Source: Euphorbia lathyris (Eukaryota > Streptophyta > Magnoliopsida > Malpighiales > Euphorbiaceae). Taken from it: DNA of 64,000 bases. The translations under genes and the position numbers were made by a program. The DNA is taken from contig NC_088916.1 of the NCBI RefSeq assembly GCF_963576675.1, positions 10,206,501-10,270,500 of the forward strand, given 5' to 3'. How positions within the stretch are numbered: position 1 is the stretch's first letter; each line of letters begins with the position of its first letter. The notes under the pieces are model-generated. The model did not search any database, was not told the DNA's origin, and was given only the letters and a program-made list of their open reading frames with translations. Below are positions 31,651 to 42,786 of this stretch, one piece after another.

Positions 31651-34224
31651 TTGCATCTTGGGCTGTGTGAGGATTGCATCTTTGGGAAGCAGAAAAGAGT
31701 CAGTTTCTCTAAGGGTGGCAGAACTTTGAAGAAAGAGAAGTTGGAGTTAGTTCACAGCGATCTATGCGGTCTTGCACCTGTGAAATCTCTTGGTGGAGCT
31801 TTGTATTACATGACCCTCATTGATGACTCCACTAGGAAAATGTGGATCTATTTTCTGAGAAAGAAATCTGATGCTTTTGATTCCTTTCGAAAATGGAAGG
31901 CCCTGGTTGAGAATGAGACAAGTTTGAAGGTAAAGTGCTTGAGGTCTGACAATGGTGGAGAGTATGAGCTTAGGGAATTCAAGGAATTCTGTGCTGAGAA
32001 TGGAATTCGCATGGAGAAGACTCTGAAAGGAACTCCTCAGGAGAACAGAGTTGCAGAACGAATGAACAGAACTCTGTGTGAGCGTGCTAGAAGCATGAGG
32101 CTGAAGTGTGAACTTCCGAAGACGTTCTGGGCAGAAGTAGTTAACACTGCTGCATTCTTGATCAACAGAGGGCCATCGAGTCCCTTGGAGAGTGGCATTC
32201 CTAAAGAGGCTTGGAGTGGCAAACAGGTAAATCTATCCTTTCTACGAGTATTTGGATGTGATTCATATGTTCATATTGCTCCCCTTGAAAGAAGTAAGTT
32301 AGATGCGAAGTCTATTAAGTGCACATTTATTGGATACGATGGTGATGATTTCGGATATCGGTTCTGGGACAGTCAGAATAGGAAGATTATTCGCAGTCGG
32401 GATGTTGTTTTCAACGAGCAGATAATGTAAAAGGATAGTCTGGGCGCATCTGATACTGGTGATGTAGGACCAGAGGTCGTGGACCTAGACATCACGAATT
32501 CTGGTGGGAGCAAGGAGGTAGTTGTGGAGGAGACAGTTGTGGAGGAGGCAGTGGTGGAGGAGGAAGAAGAACCCCAAACTCCACCGGTTACACTGCGCAG
32601 ATCCACTAGAGAGCGTAGAGCACCTGACAGGTACACGCCTATAAGCAACTACATATTGTTGACAGATAGTGGTGAACCAGAAAGCTACTTGGAAGCATCT
32701 CGTGGAGAGGATTCGAGCAAATGGAATCTTGCAATAGATGATGAGATGGAATCCTTGATGACCAATGGCACCTGGGAACTTGTTGAGCTTCCAAAGGGTA
32801 AGAAAGCTCTACAAAACAGGTGGATTTTCAGAATCAAAGAAGAGGCTGATGGTAGCAAACGCTACAAGGCAAGGCTGGTCGTGAAAGGCTTTCAGCAAAG
32901 GTACGGCATAGATTATACTGACGTTTTTACTCCAGTGGTGAAGCTGACTACTATTCGTTTAGTGTTGAGTATGGTAGCTACAGAAGATTTGGAGCTGCAG
33001 CAAATGGATGTAAAAACGGCATTTCTTCATGGGGACTTAGATGAAGACATCTATATGAAGCAACCTCAGGGCTATGAGTCTGATAACACTGAGCTTGTGT
33101 GCAAGTTGAACAAGAGCTTGTATGGTCTGAAACAAGCTCCAAGACAGTGGTACAAGAAATTTGACGGTTTCATACACGAAATTGAGTTCGTGAGGAGTGA
33201 AGCTGATCATTGTTGTTACTTCAGGAAATTGAATGAAGGCTACATAATTTTACTGTTATATGTTGATGATATGCTGATTGCAGGGTCGAGTGCTCGAGAA
33301 GTGAGAAAACTGAAGAAGCAGTTATCTGAGCGGTTTGCTATGAAAGATCTCGGAGAAGCTAAGCAGATTCTCGGCATGAGGATTGAAAGAGATAGGAAGG
33401 CTGGAAAGTTGTATCTCTCACAAGCTGAGTATATCAAGAAGGTCTTGATTAGATTCGGCATGCAAGATGCCAAGCCAGCTACGGTTCCTTTGGGTAGCCA
33501 TTTCAAGCTATCTAAACATGACTCACCCAAGAGCAGAGAAGAGCGAGTCCAGATGGAGAGAACTCCATATGCCTCAGCAATTGGCAGCTTGATGTATGCA
33601 ATGGTGTGCACAAGGCCGGATATTGCACATGTTGTGGGAGTTGTTAGTCGTTTCATGGGAGACCCTGGTAAGAAGCATTGGGAAGCAGTAAAGTGGATTT
33701 TGAGATACCTGAAGGGAACCACTGAACAGGCCTTATGTTTTGAGGGCAAGAAAGTTATGTTGACAGGATATGTGGATGCAGATTTGGCATCTAGTGACCT
33801 TGACAAGATAAGAAGTACAACCGGATATGTCTTCACATTGGGTGGTACTGCTGTCTCTTGGGCTTCAAAGCTGCAGAAGGTGGTGGCTTTGTCTACTGCA
33901 GAAGCTGAGTACGTTACAGTGACTGAGGCTAGTAAGGAGATGGTATGGTTGCATAATTTCTTGCGTGAGTTGGGAAAGGAGCAGAAGGATCCTATTCTGT
34001 ACAACGACAGTCAGAGTGCCATTCATTTGGCAAAGAATCCCGCCTTTCACTCAAGAACAAAGCACATAGAGTTGAAGTATCACTACATACGACATCTCTT
34101 GGACAGGAAGATATTGCAGTTGATGAAGATTCCAGGCACAGAGAATCCTGCAGACATGTTGACTAAGGTTGTAACCTTAGAGAAGCTGAAGCTATGTATG
34201 GCTTCAGCTAGCCTTGGTAATTAA
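31651..34224 (+). pseudogene. Copia pol: integrase, reverse transcriptase, RNase H
   Basis: The polyprotein frame is open from 31651 to 34224 except for a single in-frame TAA at 32428. Integrase: GLCEDCIFGKQKR, then the core with HSDLCG, RSDNGGEY and the AERMNRTL glutamate (DDE type). The usual NGVAER is NRVAER here. RT: YKARLVVKGFQQRYGIDY, TAFLHGDLDEDIYM, YGLKQAPRQWY and the catalytic YVDD at 33259-33270. RNase H: VDADLASSDLDKIRSTTGY, STAEAEYV, NDSQSAIHLAKNP. The element is too truncated at its 5' end to move by itself, but the near-intact frame shows a fairly recent insertion relative to the relics around it. Confidence 0.95.
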
Positions 34225-34278
34225 GTTAAAGGCATGGCACTACCATCAGATGAAGGATTTAGTCTCCAGGTGGGAGAT

Positions 34279-34554
34279 TGTTGGGCTTATGGAGACTAAT
34301 ATATATAGGCCCAACTGAAGCGATGGGCCCAACTGCAGCGATCCAACTCATTCATTATAGGGTTTCAGACGGTTAGGGTTTCAGGAGTATATATGTAACC
34401 TCTTTCTCTGTAATCCGCATCTCATTCATCATAGTGAAATATCCTGGCTTGGTAGTGCCCCCAGACGTAGTCATTCTAATCGAGTGGCGAACTGGGTTAA
34501 CAATTCTTATGTGTGCTTATTTTTCGTTTATCGTAATTTCAATTATTCCTAACA
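34279..34554 (+). mobile_element. Copia 3' LTR, 276 bp
   Basis: It starts TGTTGGGCTTATGGAGAC right after the polypurine tract and ends ATTCCTAACA, giving canonical TG...CA. TATATATAGGCCC and repeated GGGCCCAACTG are inside. The next bases, ATGATCAACCC, are GH9 coding sequence. A second partial copy of this LTR, joined to the same GH9 flank, is at 36302-36494. Confidence 0.88.
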
Positions 34555-34645
34555 ATGATCAACCCGACCTTATAGTTGGGACAATAAGTTTGCTGGTGCA
34601 CATGTTCTTTTATCAAGGATATGTATATATGTTCTAGGATATCTA
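34555..34645 (+). pseudogene. GH9 endoglucanase fragment (U5)
   Basis: NDDQPDL followed, after a 1-bp frame slip, by SWDNKFAGAHVLLSR. It corresponds to the second half of the U4 GH9 exon (25473-25550); the first half was lost at the LTR boundary. The FAGAHVLLSR version is closer to the family consensus than the U4 copy. Confidence 0.75.
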
Positions 34646-34661
34646 TTTAGAATCACTTGTG

Positions 34662-35314
34662 GAGTACAAAGACTGTATAATATATTTTGGGTTGGCACAA
34701 GAAAATCTGGATTATATGAATTGAATCTGCCTTTAAAAAGTTTGGATTGTTTAGTTGTGATGAATTACAAGGAGTCTATAGCCATTACATGGAAAACTAT
34801 GAATCCCATCAAGAGTTATGGGTACTCGAAGACCACTGTGGGTTGAAAAGCTTATGGAACAAAATTTCATGTTTTGATTTTATTTCCCCTCTCCTCCCAG
34901 TCTTCTTCAACTTTACGTGGAATGGAGAAACTTTGGTTCAGACAGAGAATGATCGACTTGGCAAATACGACACAAAAGATGGTACCATCTTTTGAGGCTA
35001 CCATCTTTTGTGTTGTATTTGCAAGTCCATCATTCCCTGTCTTAGCCAAAGTTTCTCCATTCAATGTAAAGCTGAAGAAGACAGGGAGGAGAGGGGAAAT
35101 AAAATCAAAACATGAAATTTTGTTCCATAAGCTTTTCAATCCAAAGTGGTCTTCGAGTACCCATAACTCTTGCTTGGATTCAGAATTTTCCGCTCTAATT
35201 GCTATAGATCCTTGTAAATTCATCACAGCTGAACAATCCAAACTTTTTGAAGGTAAATTCATATAATCGACTTTCTTCTACCAAATCAAAATATATTATA
35301 CAGTTGGTGTACTC
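34662..35314. repeat. Long near-palindrome, arms ~320 bp (U5)
   Basis: The left arm 34662-34984 and right arm 34999-35314 are complementary with scattered mismatches around a 14-bp loop (CATCTTTTGAGG). It is homologous to 25639-26293. The right arm of U5 is closer to the right arm of U4 (for example CTTTTCAATCCAAAGTGGTC) than to its own left arm in places. Both strands contain frames of about 130 codons, a consequence of the palindrome. Confidence 0.92.
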
Positions 35315-35337
35315 ATCTTCTTCTTCATTAAACATCG

Positions 35338-35798
35338 TTTATTGTTTGAGTTGATGACATAGACATTTGCAATGGCATTGGTCTCAAGTTGTTGGCTGTG
35401 GAACAACATTTGCAGCAGAAGCCACTGTATGATATCAGTTGTGTACATGGTTTTCTTTTTTCTATCCGTCCTTGAGTCTTACTTAACCAATTAATATGTA
35501 AGGAGTCATTAAAGAGCTTGTAGGAGTGAAAATACTTTCTGCAATGATCACTGATGAAAAATCCCCAGATCTTGTGATGTGCATTGGGAATTACAGATCC
35601 GATGAAGACATGGTGAAAAGCATATCCAAAACAGCTTCGAGTTTGTTACATTCATCAGCTCCTGAGATTTTTGTATGGAGTGTTGGAAAAAAACCAAGCA
35701 AGGCTAGGTACTATGTTGATGTACTGCCATTGCTTCAAAGTTTGGCAACTCTGTCAAGTTCGAAACTGAGGTGCAACACAGAAGAGCAAGTGTCTTAA
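35338..35798 (+). pseudogene. TPS: Class II TPS 3' exons, best-preserved relic (U5)
   Basis: A VDDIDICNGIGLKLLAVEQH piece (35347-35410) keeps QQKPL, then intron-like sequence, then the last exon from 35502: ILSAMITDEKSPDLVMCIGN, YRSDEDMVKSISKTASSLLH, SSAPEIFVWSVGKKPSKARY, ending in CNTEEQVS and a TAA at 35796. The last exon is fully open. Relative to the family it lacks the DDTAD part after ARYY(V)D (four codons). The SDED motif of the phosphatase-like domain is intact, but the rest of the enzyme is absent. Confidence 0.85.
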
Positions 35799-36301
35799 GA
35801 CATTGACCTTTAAAAAGGTATAAACGGTTGCCTTTTAGTCAACATAAATACAGGGTAAAAAAAGTAAACTGTCCGGATAGACGAATGACGATGTTTATCA
35901 ATTATGATGTTTATTTTGGTAATTGAGTTAATTTAGAAAGACGATGAAAGACAATTATTGGTAGTGTGAATCTAGGAATGGAGAAAATGAATATGTTATA
36001 GTCATCATATGCACAAGCTTTCACCCAGTTATGTTCAATTTCCAATTCCAAATGTTCATTGCTTTTGTGTTGTGAAAATTATGAACATTGGAACAGTCTT
36101 GTGAATCATATGCTTCTCTAGATGTTTGTTTCTGTAAGGAGTAAATTTGTTTATTGCAATGTTGCTAGTAGTCATTTGGCCATATTGGAATAGAAAAGGA
36201 TAGGATTGTCAGATTCTTCTTGTATCATAATCAGCTTATTGTCAGATGCTTCTTCTATCATAATCAGATTATTGCTAAATACATTGGAACATGACTAATT
36301 T
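35799..36301. other. 3' flank of U5, no gene
   Basis: AT-rich DNA shared with 14860-15310 and 26760-27170. A short local duplication (TCAGATT/GCTTCTTCT.TATCATAATCAG) occurs at about 36205-36265, just before the junction with the copied LTR segment. Confidence 0.55.
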
Positions 36302-36690
36302 TTTCAGACGGTTAGGGTTTCAGGAGTATATATGTAACCTCTTTCTCTGTAATCCGCATCTCATTCATTATAGTGAAATATCCTGGCTTGGTAGTGACGC
36401 CAGACGTAGTCATTCTAATCGAGTGGCGAACTGGGTTAACAATTCTTGTGTGTTTGCTTATTTTTCCTTTATCGTAATTTCAATTATTCCTAACAATGAT
36501 CAACCCGACCTTATAGTTGGGACAATAATTTTGCTGGTGCACATGTTCTTTTATCAAGGATATGTATATATGTTCTAGGATATCTATTTAGAATCACTTG
36601 TGGAGTACAAAGACTGTATAATATATTTTGGGTTGGCACAAGAAAATCTGGATTATATGAATTGAATCTGCCTTTAAAAAGTCTGGATTG
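36302..36690. repeat. Copy of 34363-34751 (LTR end plus GH9 flank)
   Basis: The last ~190 bp of the Copia LTR, the GH9 fragment and the start of the hairpin arm (through GCCTTTAAAAAGT.TGGATTG) are repeated here, replacing about 330 bp of the normal unit flank (compare 27570-27900). There are no LTR-type target repeats, so it is a template-switch or gene-conversion product made after the Copia insertion. Confidence 0.9.
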
Positions 36691-38699
36691 TTACATTAAA
36701 ATAACATTTTTTGCTTTAAAATAAGTTGTTGCCTTAAATTTTGTTCCATCATATTTTACAACAGCACTTTCTCTGCTGAAAAAAATATTAACATTTTAAT
36801 TAATAAAAAAACTAAAAGATAAATCTTAAGAACATCTCCAACTGTCTCTTAGTTAGATTCTTAAATTAAAATTTGAGTAGGTAAGTTAAAAATCATTTAG
36901 AGGAGCTCTTAATCTCTACACTTAGAGAAGCTCCCAATCTCTACTTTCATTATTGGTAAATATAAACATAAATAATTAGTGAACATGATAAGTGTTGTTG
37001 GAGATGATATGGATATGGAAGATAAATTCCAATACGGAGAGTCAGCATTCTGAATCAAGGAAGCTCTTGCAGAGGCGGATGCAAAGCATGTGAGGTATGT
37101 GAATGAAGAATGAGCATCAAAGAAGTTGAGGGTTCGAAGTCTTTGAATAACTTATGACCTTAGGCTAATGGCAAATTCTGTACTTCAATTCAATTAACTG
37201 TCACCATTCAGTTTCTTCTTCTTTCTTTTGGGCTCTGTTAAACAAAGGCCTAACTCACTCCAAAATGTACCTCAGAGGGTGAGGATTAAGGAGCCATATA
37301 GCTTCCTCATTTAGCAATATGGGATGTTTAACACGTCCCCTCACGCCCAATTCATTTGGTGTGTGATGCTAATATCACGTGGGAGTCCTAACAGTAAACA
37401 AAGGACTAACTCATCCAAAAGGTAGCTCAAATGGTGAGGATTGCCTCACATATTTAAGGAGCCATATAGCAATGTGAGATGTCTAACACTCTGCTTCATT
37501 CTGATGAATGGAAATGTGAGGTAGTCAAAATATTGCTTTTGCTTGTTAAAATTGTGGTATTCTCTACGATTAAATACAGCTCATGTGCTGCCACTGCTGA
37601 TAAATGGAAATGAGATTCTGCGCTATCATTCTCTCATATATCCAAGTGGCCAAAGTGATACTCCATAGGCTTTAGAGGACTTTGTGGGAGATTTGGCTAG
37701 TAGTTCCAAACTTACTGTTCATCCCGATGGTGAGTGTTCATTCAGTGCTTGTACCCGACTTTAGTTGGTACGTATACTTGGACCTTAATGTTATAAATAA
37801 AAAGCAGCATGCTGGTTGCAACTACCACTTCACATTTTGATATTTTCAGGTTTAGCTTGAATAAATTTACGAGTGTTGTTTCATTCTTAGTATTTAAATC
37901 AGCATAATGTAGATAAATAATTATTGCTATTCTTGTTAAACATATTATCTTAGCTCATTGTATTGCCCTTCTTGTGACGCTCATTAAGAATTGAGGAATC
38001 AGCTCAGCAGATAATATTTCCAAAATAGAAACACTACTTTGACTCTTTATAGCACACAATAAGTAAGGAATTATCATTTGGAATTGGAAATTGGAAATTG
38101 AACATAGCTGGTGATATCTTGTGCATATGAGTAGGACAACATATTCATTTTCTGAAAAACAATTTCTTACTTCAGTTGTATATGATCATCTTTCCAAAAC
38201 AGGTGCTTCATTCCTATGCTTCAAGCAGGTTTCTTAACCAGAAACTACCTTGGTTCAACATTCTGAAATATTTTTGCGTCCAACTGTTTATAATTTTCAC
38301 AATACAAAAGCCGAGAAAAGAAAAGAGACATACAATAAATAGGCAATGAAATATTCATTGTATGGAATTGGAAATTGAAAATCATTGTATGAAAGCTTTT
38401 GCATATGAGTAGAATGACATATTCATTATCTAAAAAACCAGTTCTTGTTTCAGTCATACAGGATAGCACTACCAAATAAATGCATTTGATCAACTTTCCA
38501 CATTAGGAACCACTTTTAGTCCTGCAACTTTAGGCCTCAACCTTCAGCCTTAAAACCACAGTTTCATAACATGAAAATAGCAAGAGATTACCCTATCAAC
38601 CACTCCTTTGATTTATGCGACTCGACCTGACTCTCCAATCATAATTGATAAACAACATCCTTCTTGTACTCGGACTATTTACTTTTTTTACCACGAAGT
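36691..38699. other. U5 flank with unidentified fragments
   Basis: Parallel to 27900-29617. Includes the GDDMDMEDKFQY-like piece at 36993, TE-like ACACGTCCCCTCACGCCCAA and GGAGCCATATAG sequences at 37280-37480, and the ALEDFVGDLASSSKLTVHPDG piece at about 37666. It lacks the 29020-29240 insert of U4. No gene is recognised. Confidence 0.45.
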
Positions 38700-38876
38700 T
38701 ATACGACCAAAAGGCAACAGTTTATACCTTTTGAAAAGCCAATGTGGAAAGACAGTTGCTCTTCTCTGTTGAATCTCAATTTCCAACTTGAAGGAGCTAC
38801 CAAACTTTTAAGCAATGGCAGTGCATCAGCAGCAGCATCACAAAGTACCTAACCTTGCTTGGTTTCTTTTTTGAGA
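38700..38876 (-). pseudogene. TPS: Inverted TPS last-exon fragment (U5)
   Basis: On the minus strand KKKPSKVRYF leads into a frameshifted MLLLM-type stretch, then sequence matching the LQSL...CNTEEQ end. It is the counterpart of 29618-29800 but more decayed: a deletion near 38838 removes the VDAAADV frame. The AAEEKAEAG piece with its GT border is at about 38905-38940. Confidence 0.72.
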
Positions 38877-39511
38877 GAAGATATCATGCAAAATATTTTC
38901 TGGAGGTTACCTGCCTCGGCTTTTTCTTCGGCAGCTTGTGTTAACAAATGTTAGAACAATGTTTGTGGCCGAATCCTAACAAAGCCTAAGTTTGCTTCTT
39001 CTCTCTCCCTCAAGCCTACTCTTCCTGTAAGTTCCACATTCACAAAGAGAAATCAAATTAAACACATTAGAAAGAGAAACTAAAACTTAAAATGGGCTTT
39101 TTTTTTAAATTGGAACTCAGATGGTCAAACTCATACAAACTATAGACACACTAAAACTTAAAATTTTGTCATTCAAAATAGATCTTTAGAATTCTCATTA
39201 AAACATAAAATACAAGAAAGCAAAAATACAAAAATTTACCTAGTATTTGCAGGTTATTAATTGTGAAAGATAATTTTGTATAAGCACATTACTATCAGTT
39301 GATTTACAGAGATGCTGATTTGTGAATCAAAATTGAACTTCCAGTAAGGACTGCAGCTTAAACACATATATAATCCTCTGATTAAAAATTCAGAAGAAAA
39401 AAAAATCCTCAAACAGTAGGGAATCTAAAATTTTAAAATGGGTTTTTTTAAAATTGGAACTGAGATGTTCAAAATCCTCAAACAGTAGAGAATCTAAAAT
39501 TTAAAATTTTG

Positions 39512-39712
39512 TCATTCAGAATTGGCATTAAAACATAAAATACAAGAAAGCAAAAGTAGGTTTACTGAGAAGCAGCTGCTCGAGGTTATTTTATTGGGAA
39601 AATAATTTTGTATAGGTTCATAACTATCAAGAGATGTTGATTTAGGAATCACGAGTTGCAGTACCCTAATCACAACCCCATCCATCAACAGCGGAGATAC
39701 CTCAGCTTCCAT
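39512..39712 (-). pseudogene. MEAEVSPLL-type exon, distal copy
   Basis: Translation identical to 169-369. Here the sequence on its 3' side is visible: 38700-39340 holds the inverted TPS end and a partial exon copy, showing what must lie left of base 1 if the repeat continues. Confidence 0.42.
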
Positions 39713-39960
39713 ATTTGATATCTTAGATTCTTAAAATCTCTTTATATGTCATGGTAGAGAAAACCAACCCTCAAAACCACTAACTGCACGTTGGATTCAA
39801 ACTTTTAGAGCTGCTTGTTTAGTTGCGGCAGTTCCTCTAAGTGGCACTATTTATATTTAGTTAAAAATCACCAGTGTGTTTTATTGATATTCTAAGGATT
39901 TTTTATCTTAATTATTGTAATTTATTAATTTACACCTTGATGATTAATCTCTAACACTTG

Positions 39961-40360
39961 GGCCCTGTTTGGTAAAGAGCGTTTTGGGATAAAAAGAGCG
40001 GTTTTGACCAACTTTAGAGGTTTGACCACTGAAACCGCTAATTGGAGTGTTTGGTGGAGAGAGTTTTGGAAGAGAGTTTTGGGATGAAAACGCTAATTTA
40101 GAAAAAGCTCTTAAAAGGAGCTTTTTCAATTAGCGTTTTGCAATATTAAAATTAATGGACTCCCTCTTCTCATGCGCCAAAATTAATGCCCTTATTCGTC
40201 TTTTTGCACAAACCGCTATTATCAATCAGCTAATTTTTACCAAACAGGTCTACACAAACAGCTAATCATATCAGCTAGTCAAATCAGCTAATGTAATCAG
40301 CTAACAGCTAACAGCTAATGTAATCAGCTAACAGCTAACAGCTAATTCCCAAACACGGCC
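39961..40360. mobile_element. Tourist-like MITE, distal copy
   Basis: Same ends and TTG flanks as 618-1017, same length. Confidence 0.8.
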
Positions 40361-40511
40361 TTGAAAGACCCACCCTCAAAACCACTAACTGCACATTGGA
40401 TTCAAACTTTTACAACTACTAAGCAGCGTCAGTTCCTCTAAGTGGCAGTATTTATATTTAGTTAAAATTCACCTGTGTTTTATTAATATTCTAACGACTT
40501 CTTATCTTAAT

Positions 40512-40783
40512 GGTAAATTTAAAAAAAACCATGTGGTTTCACTTTTTTACAGAAAAATGACTGTGGTTTTTTTCCGTTACACTGTTTACAGATTTGGTGA
40601 AGATGTCGTTTATTTGCTGATGTGGTTGAAAAACTCATATTTGCCCTTCAGCCACGTCAGCAAATAAACCACATCTTCACTAAATCCGTAAATAGTGTAA
40701 CAAAATAAACCACAGTCATGAATTTTGAAAGAAAAATACCACAGTCATTTTTCTTCAAAAAAAGTGAAACCATATGGATTTTT
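40512..40783. mobile_element. Fold-back MITE, distal copy
   Basis: Same arms and TTATCTTAAT flanks (40502-40511 and 40784-40793) as 1169-1443. It is 3 bp shorter through A-run changes. Confidence 0.75.
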
Positions 40784-42462
40784 TTATCTTAATTATAGTA
40801 ATTTACTAATTTGCACCTTAATGATTCATCTCTAACACTTGAAAAACTCACCCTCAAAACCTCTAACTCCACATTGGATTCAAACTTTTAGGCTGTTTGT
40901 TTAAGTGTGTCAGTTGTTGTAAGTGGCAGTATTTATATTTTGTTGAAAATCACCTGTGTGTTTTATTGATATTTTAAGGATTTTTTTCTTAAAGAATTTG
41001 AAGAGTTTAACTTCTTTCACACAAAAAAAAAGTTGTAACTGGTACAAAATTATAATTTATTAATTGGCACCTTGATGATTAATACCTCTAACACTTGGGA
41101 GTCAAGAGAAATTTTATCTCTAACGTTGACAGGCAAAAGTAACTTTACCCCTAACATTGTCAATTGAAGCAATAATTCATCAAACTTGCTTCTCCATAAT
41201 GGATCTTATCATGTACACTTCACATGAGCGTCGTTTTATCACTAATTGGTAACACATACACATATAGTTAGACGTGAATAAAAAAAAAATGCCTTTTATA
41301 TGAGTTGGACCAAAAAATTCAAACATTTTACTGAATTTATAAATATTGATCTTCAATTTATTATTGAACCACAAAAAAATATGAATTTCTTTTAGAACCA
41401 ACTGATATGCAATTGGGGCACAATAAAAAAAATAAAATATTTGCGTTTCATAATAACCCAAGTTGTCAATATTAGATGTAAAATTGTTCTTGACTGCAAT
41501 TAGAAGTAAAGTTGGATCATTTTAGCCGTTAGTATAAAATTGCCATAACTGTAAGTGTTAGAGACATTTTTGCACTTAAATTTGTTATAAAAATTTGTTC
41601 ACCAATATGATCGCAAAAAAGATTAATAGGAAAAATAAATATTTAACTTTTTGATAAATTTAGTTTTATTAATTCACCCTTTAAGCTTTTAAATATATAT
41701 TAAATAAAGTATTTTTTTTTAAAACATTAAGGTTTTAATATTTCAAATTGAGATATTGAGTCCTTGATCATTAATCTTTTAACATGCTAAGCATGTGTGA
41801 TTCAAATTTTATTTAGCACAAGTAGAATTGTAAGCATGCCACTGTTTTAACACCTCAATTGTTACACTGGATAGATTCAAATTATTTTACACTAAATGAA
41901 CAATGATTTTCTGACAATTTTCCAAAATGCTAACTAAAGTTGGAATTATTGATATAACTGACATGTCAAATAATGGTTTAATGTGTTAAAAAAAATTGAC
42001 TAAGCAAGGGTTTACTATATTCATTTAAAAGATCAAGAGTTTAATGTATTAAAAAAAATTGGTCAAGTGCTTAATGCATCCATTTGAAAGGCTTTAATCT
42101 AGGGGCGGAGAAAAAAAGAGGGCCAAAGATGGTTTCGGCCCCATGTTTCTGAAAAATTAAGGCTTGGGGTGGTTAATTAACTTACTAAGTTGTATATAAT
42201 TACAAAATCTAATTTGATTAGTATATGGTAAGCCATAATTTCTCTAAGTTTATTCAAATCTACTTAATTTTACTTTTATAATCCAAACCTAGTTTAATTT
42301 TGGTTCTAAAAGTTTTACAAAAAGTGCATTTAGTGTAATTAATAAAGGGTGTTGTTAAACTTAGCCTTTGTTTCTCACACTTGATGAAACTGCCCTTACT
42401 GTTTTGGGGCAGCAAAAATTAATATTTTTTTTCTCTCTACAGAATGCGGGCGTGTTAACATC

Positions 42463-42618
42463 ACGCCTCACCATATGGTGAGGCGTATGGCTAATACGCC
42501 TCACCACGTGGTGAGGCGTATTTCTTGTACGCCTCACCATATGATAAGGCATATGGCTAATACCCCTTGCCAAGTGGTGAGGCATATTAGCCATACGCCT
42601 CACCACGTGGTGAGGCGT
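42463..42618. repeat. 33-bp-period palindrome array, distal copy
   Basis: Five units in the same state of decay as 3123-3278, with no change in number. Confidence 0.95.
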
Positions 42619-42786
42619 GATGTTCACACGCCTACGTGTGAAAATTTGTTTGTTTAAATTTTTTCTTATAATTATTAACATTATAATTAAAAAAAAGTAT
42701 TAAGTATGTATTAAAATGTGTTAGAAACAATAAGTTCTAAAGAATTCTAAATATTAAAAAAATACAATAAGTCGATTCGTCCGGTT

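Larger units (their letters stand above)
31648..34554 (+). mobile_element. 5'-truncated Ty1-copia retrotransposon (Tork/Tnt1-like)
   Basis: Integrase, reverse transcriptase and RNase H are followed by a polypurine tract (CCAGGTGGGAGA, about 34267-34277) and one 3' LTR. The 5' LTR, gag, protease and start of integrase are missing; the left edge abuts the 355-bp repeat. The right edge lies in GH9 sequence of U5. The domain order INT-RT-RNH is Ty1-copia. Confidence 0.95.

Noticed and set aside
33240..34004. 254-residue minus-strand frame
   Set aside because: It lies opposite the Copia RT/RNase H frame, which has all expected motifs; the minus frame is a shadow.
34867..35266. Two opposite frames of ~130 residues as a gene pair
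   Set aside because: They are the two strands of the long palindrome, so each mirrors the other; no recognised domain.
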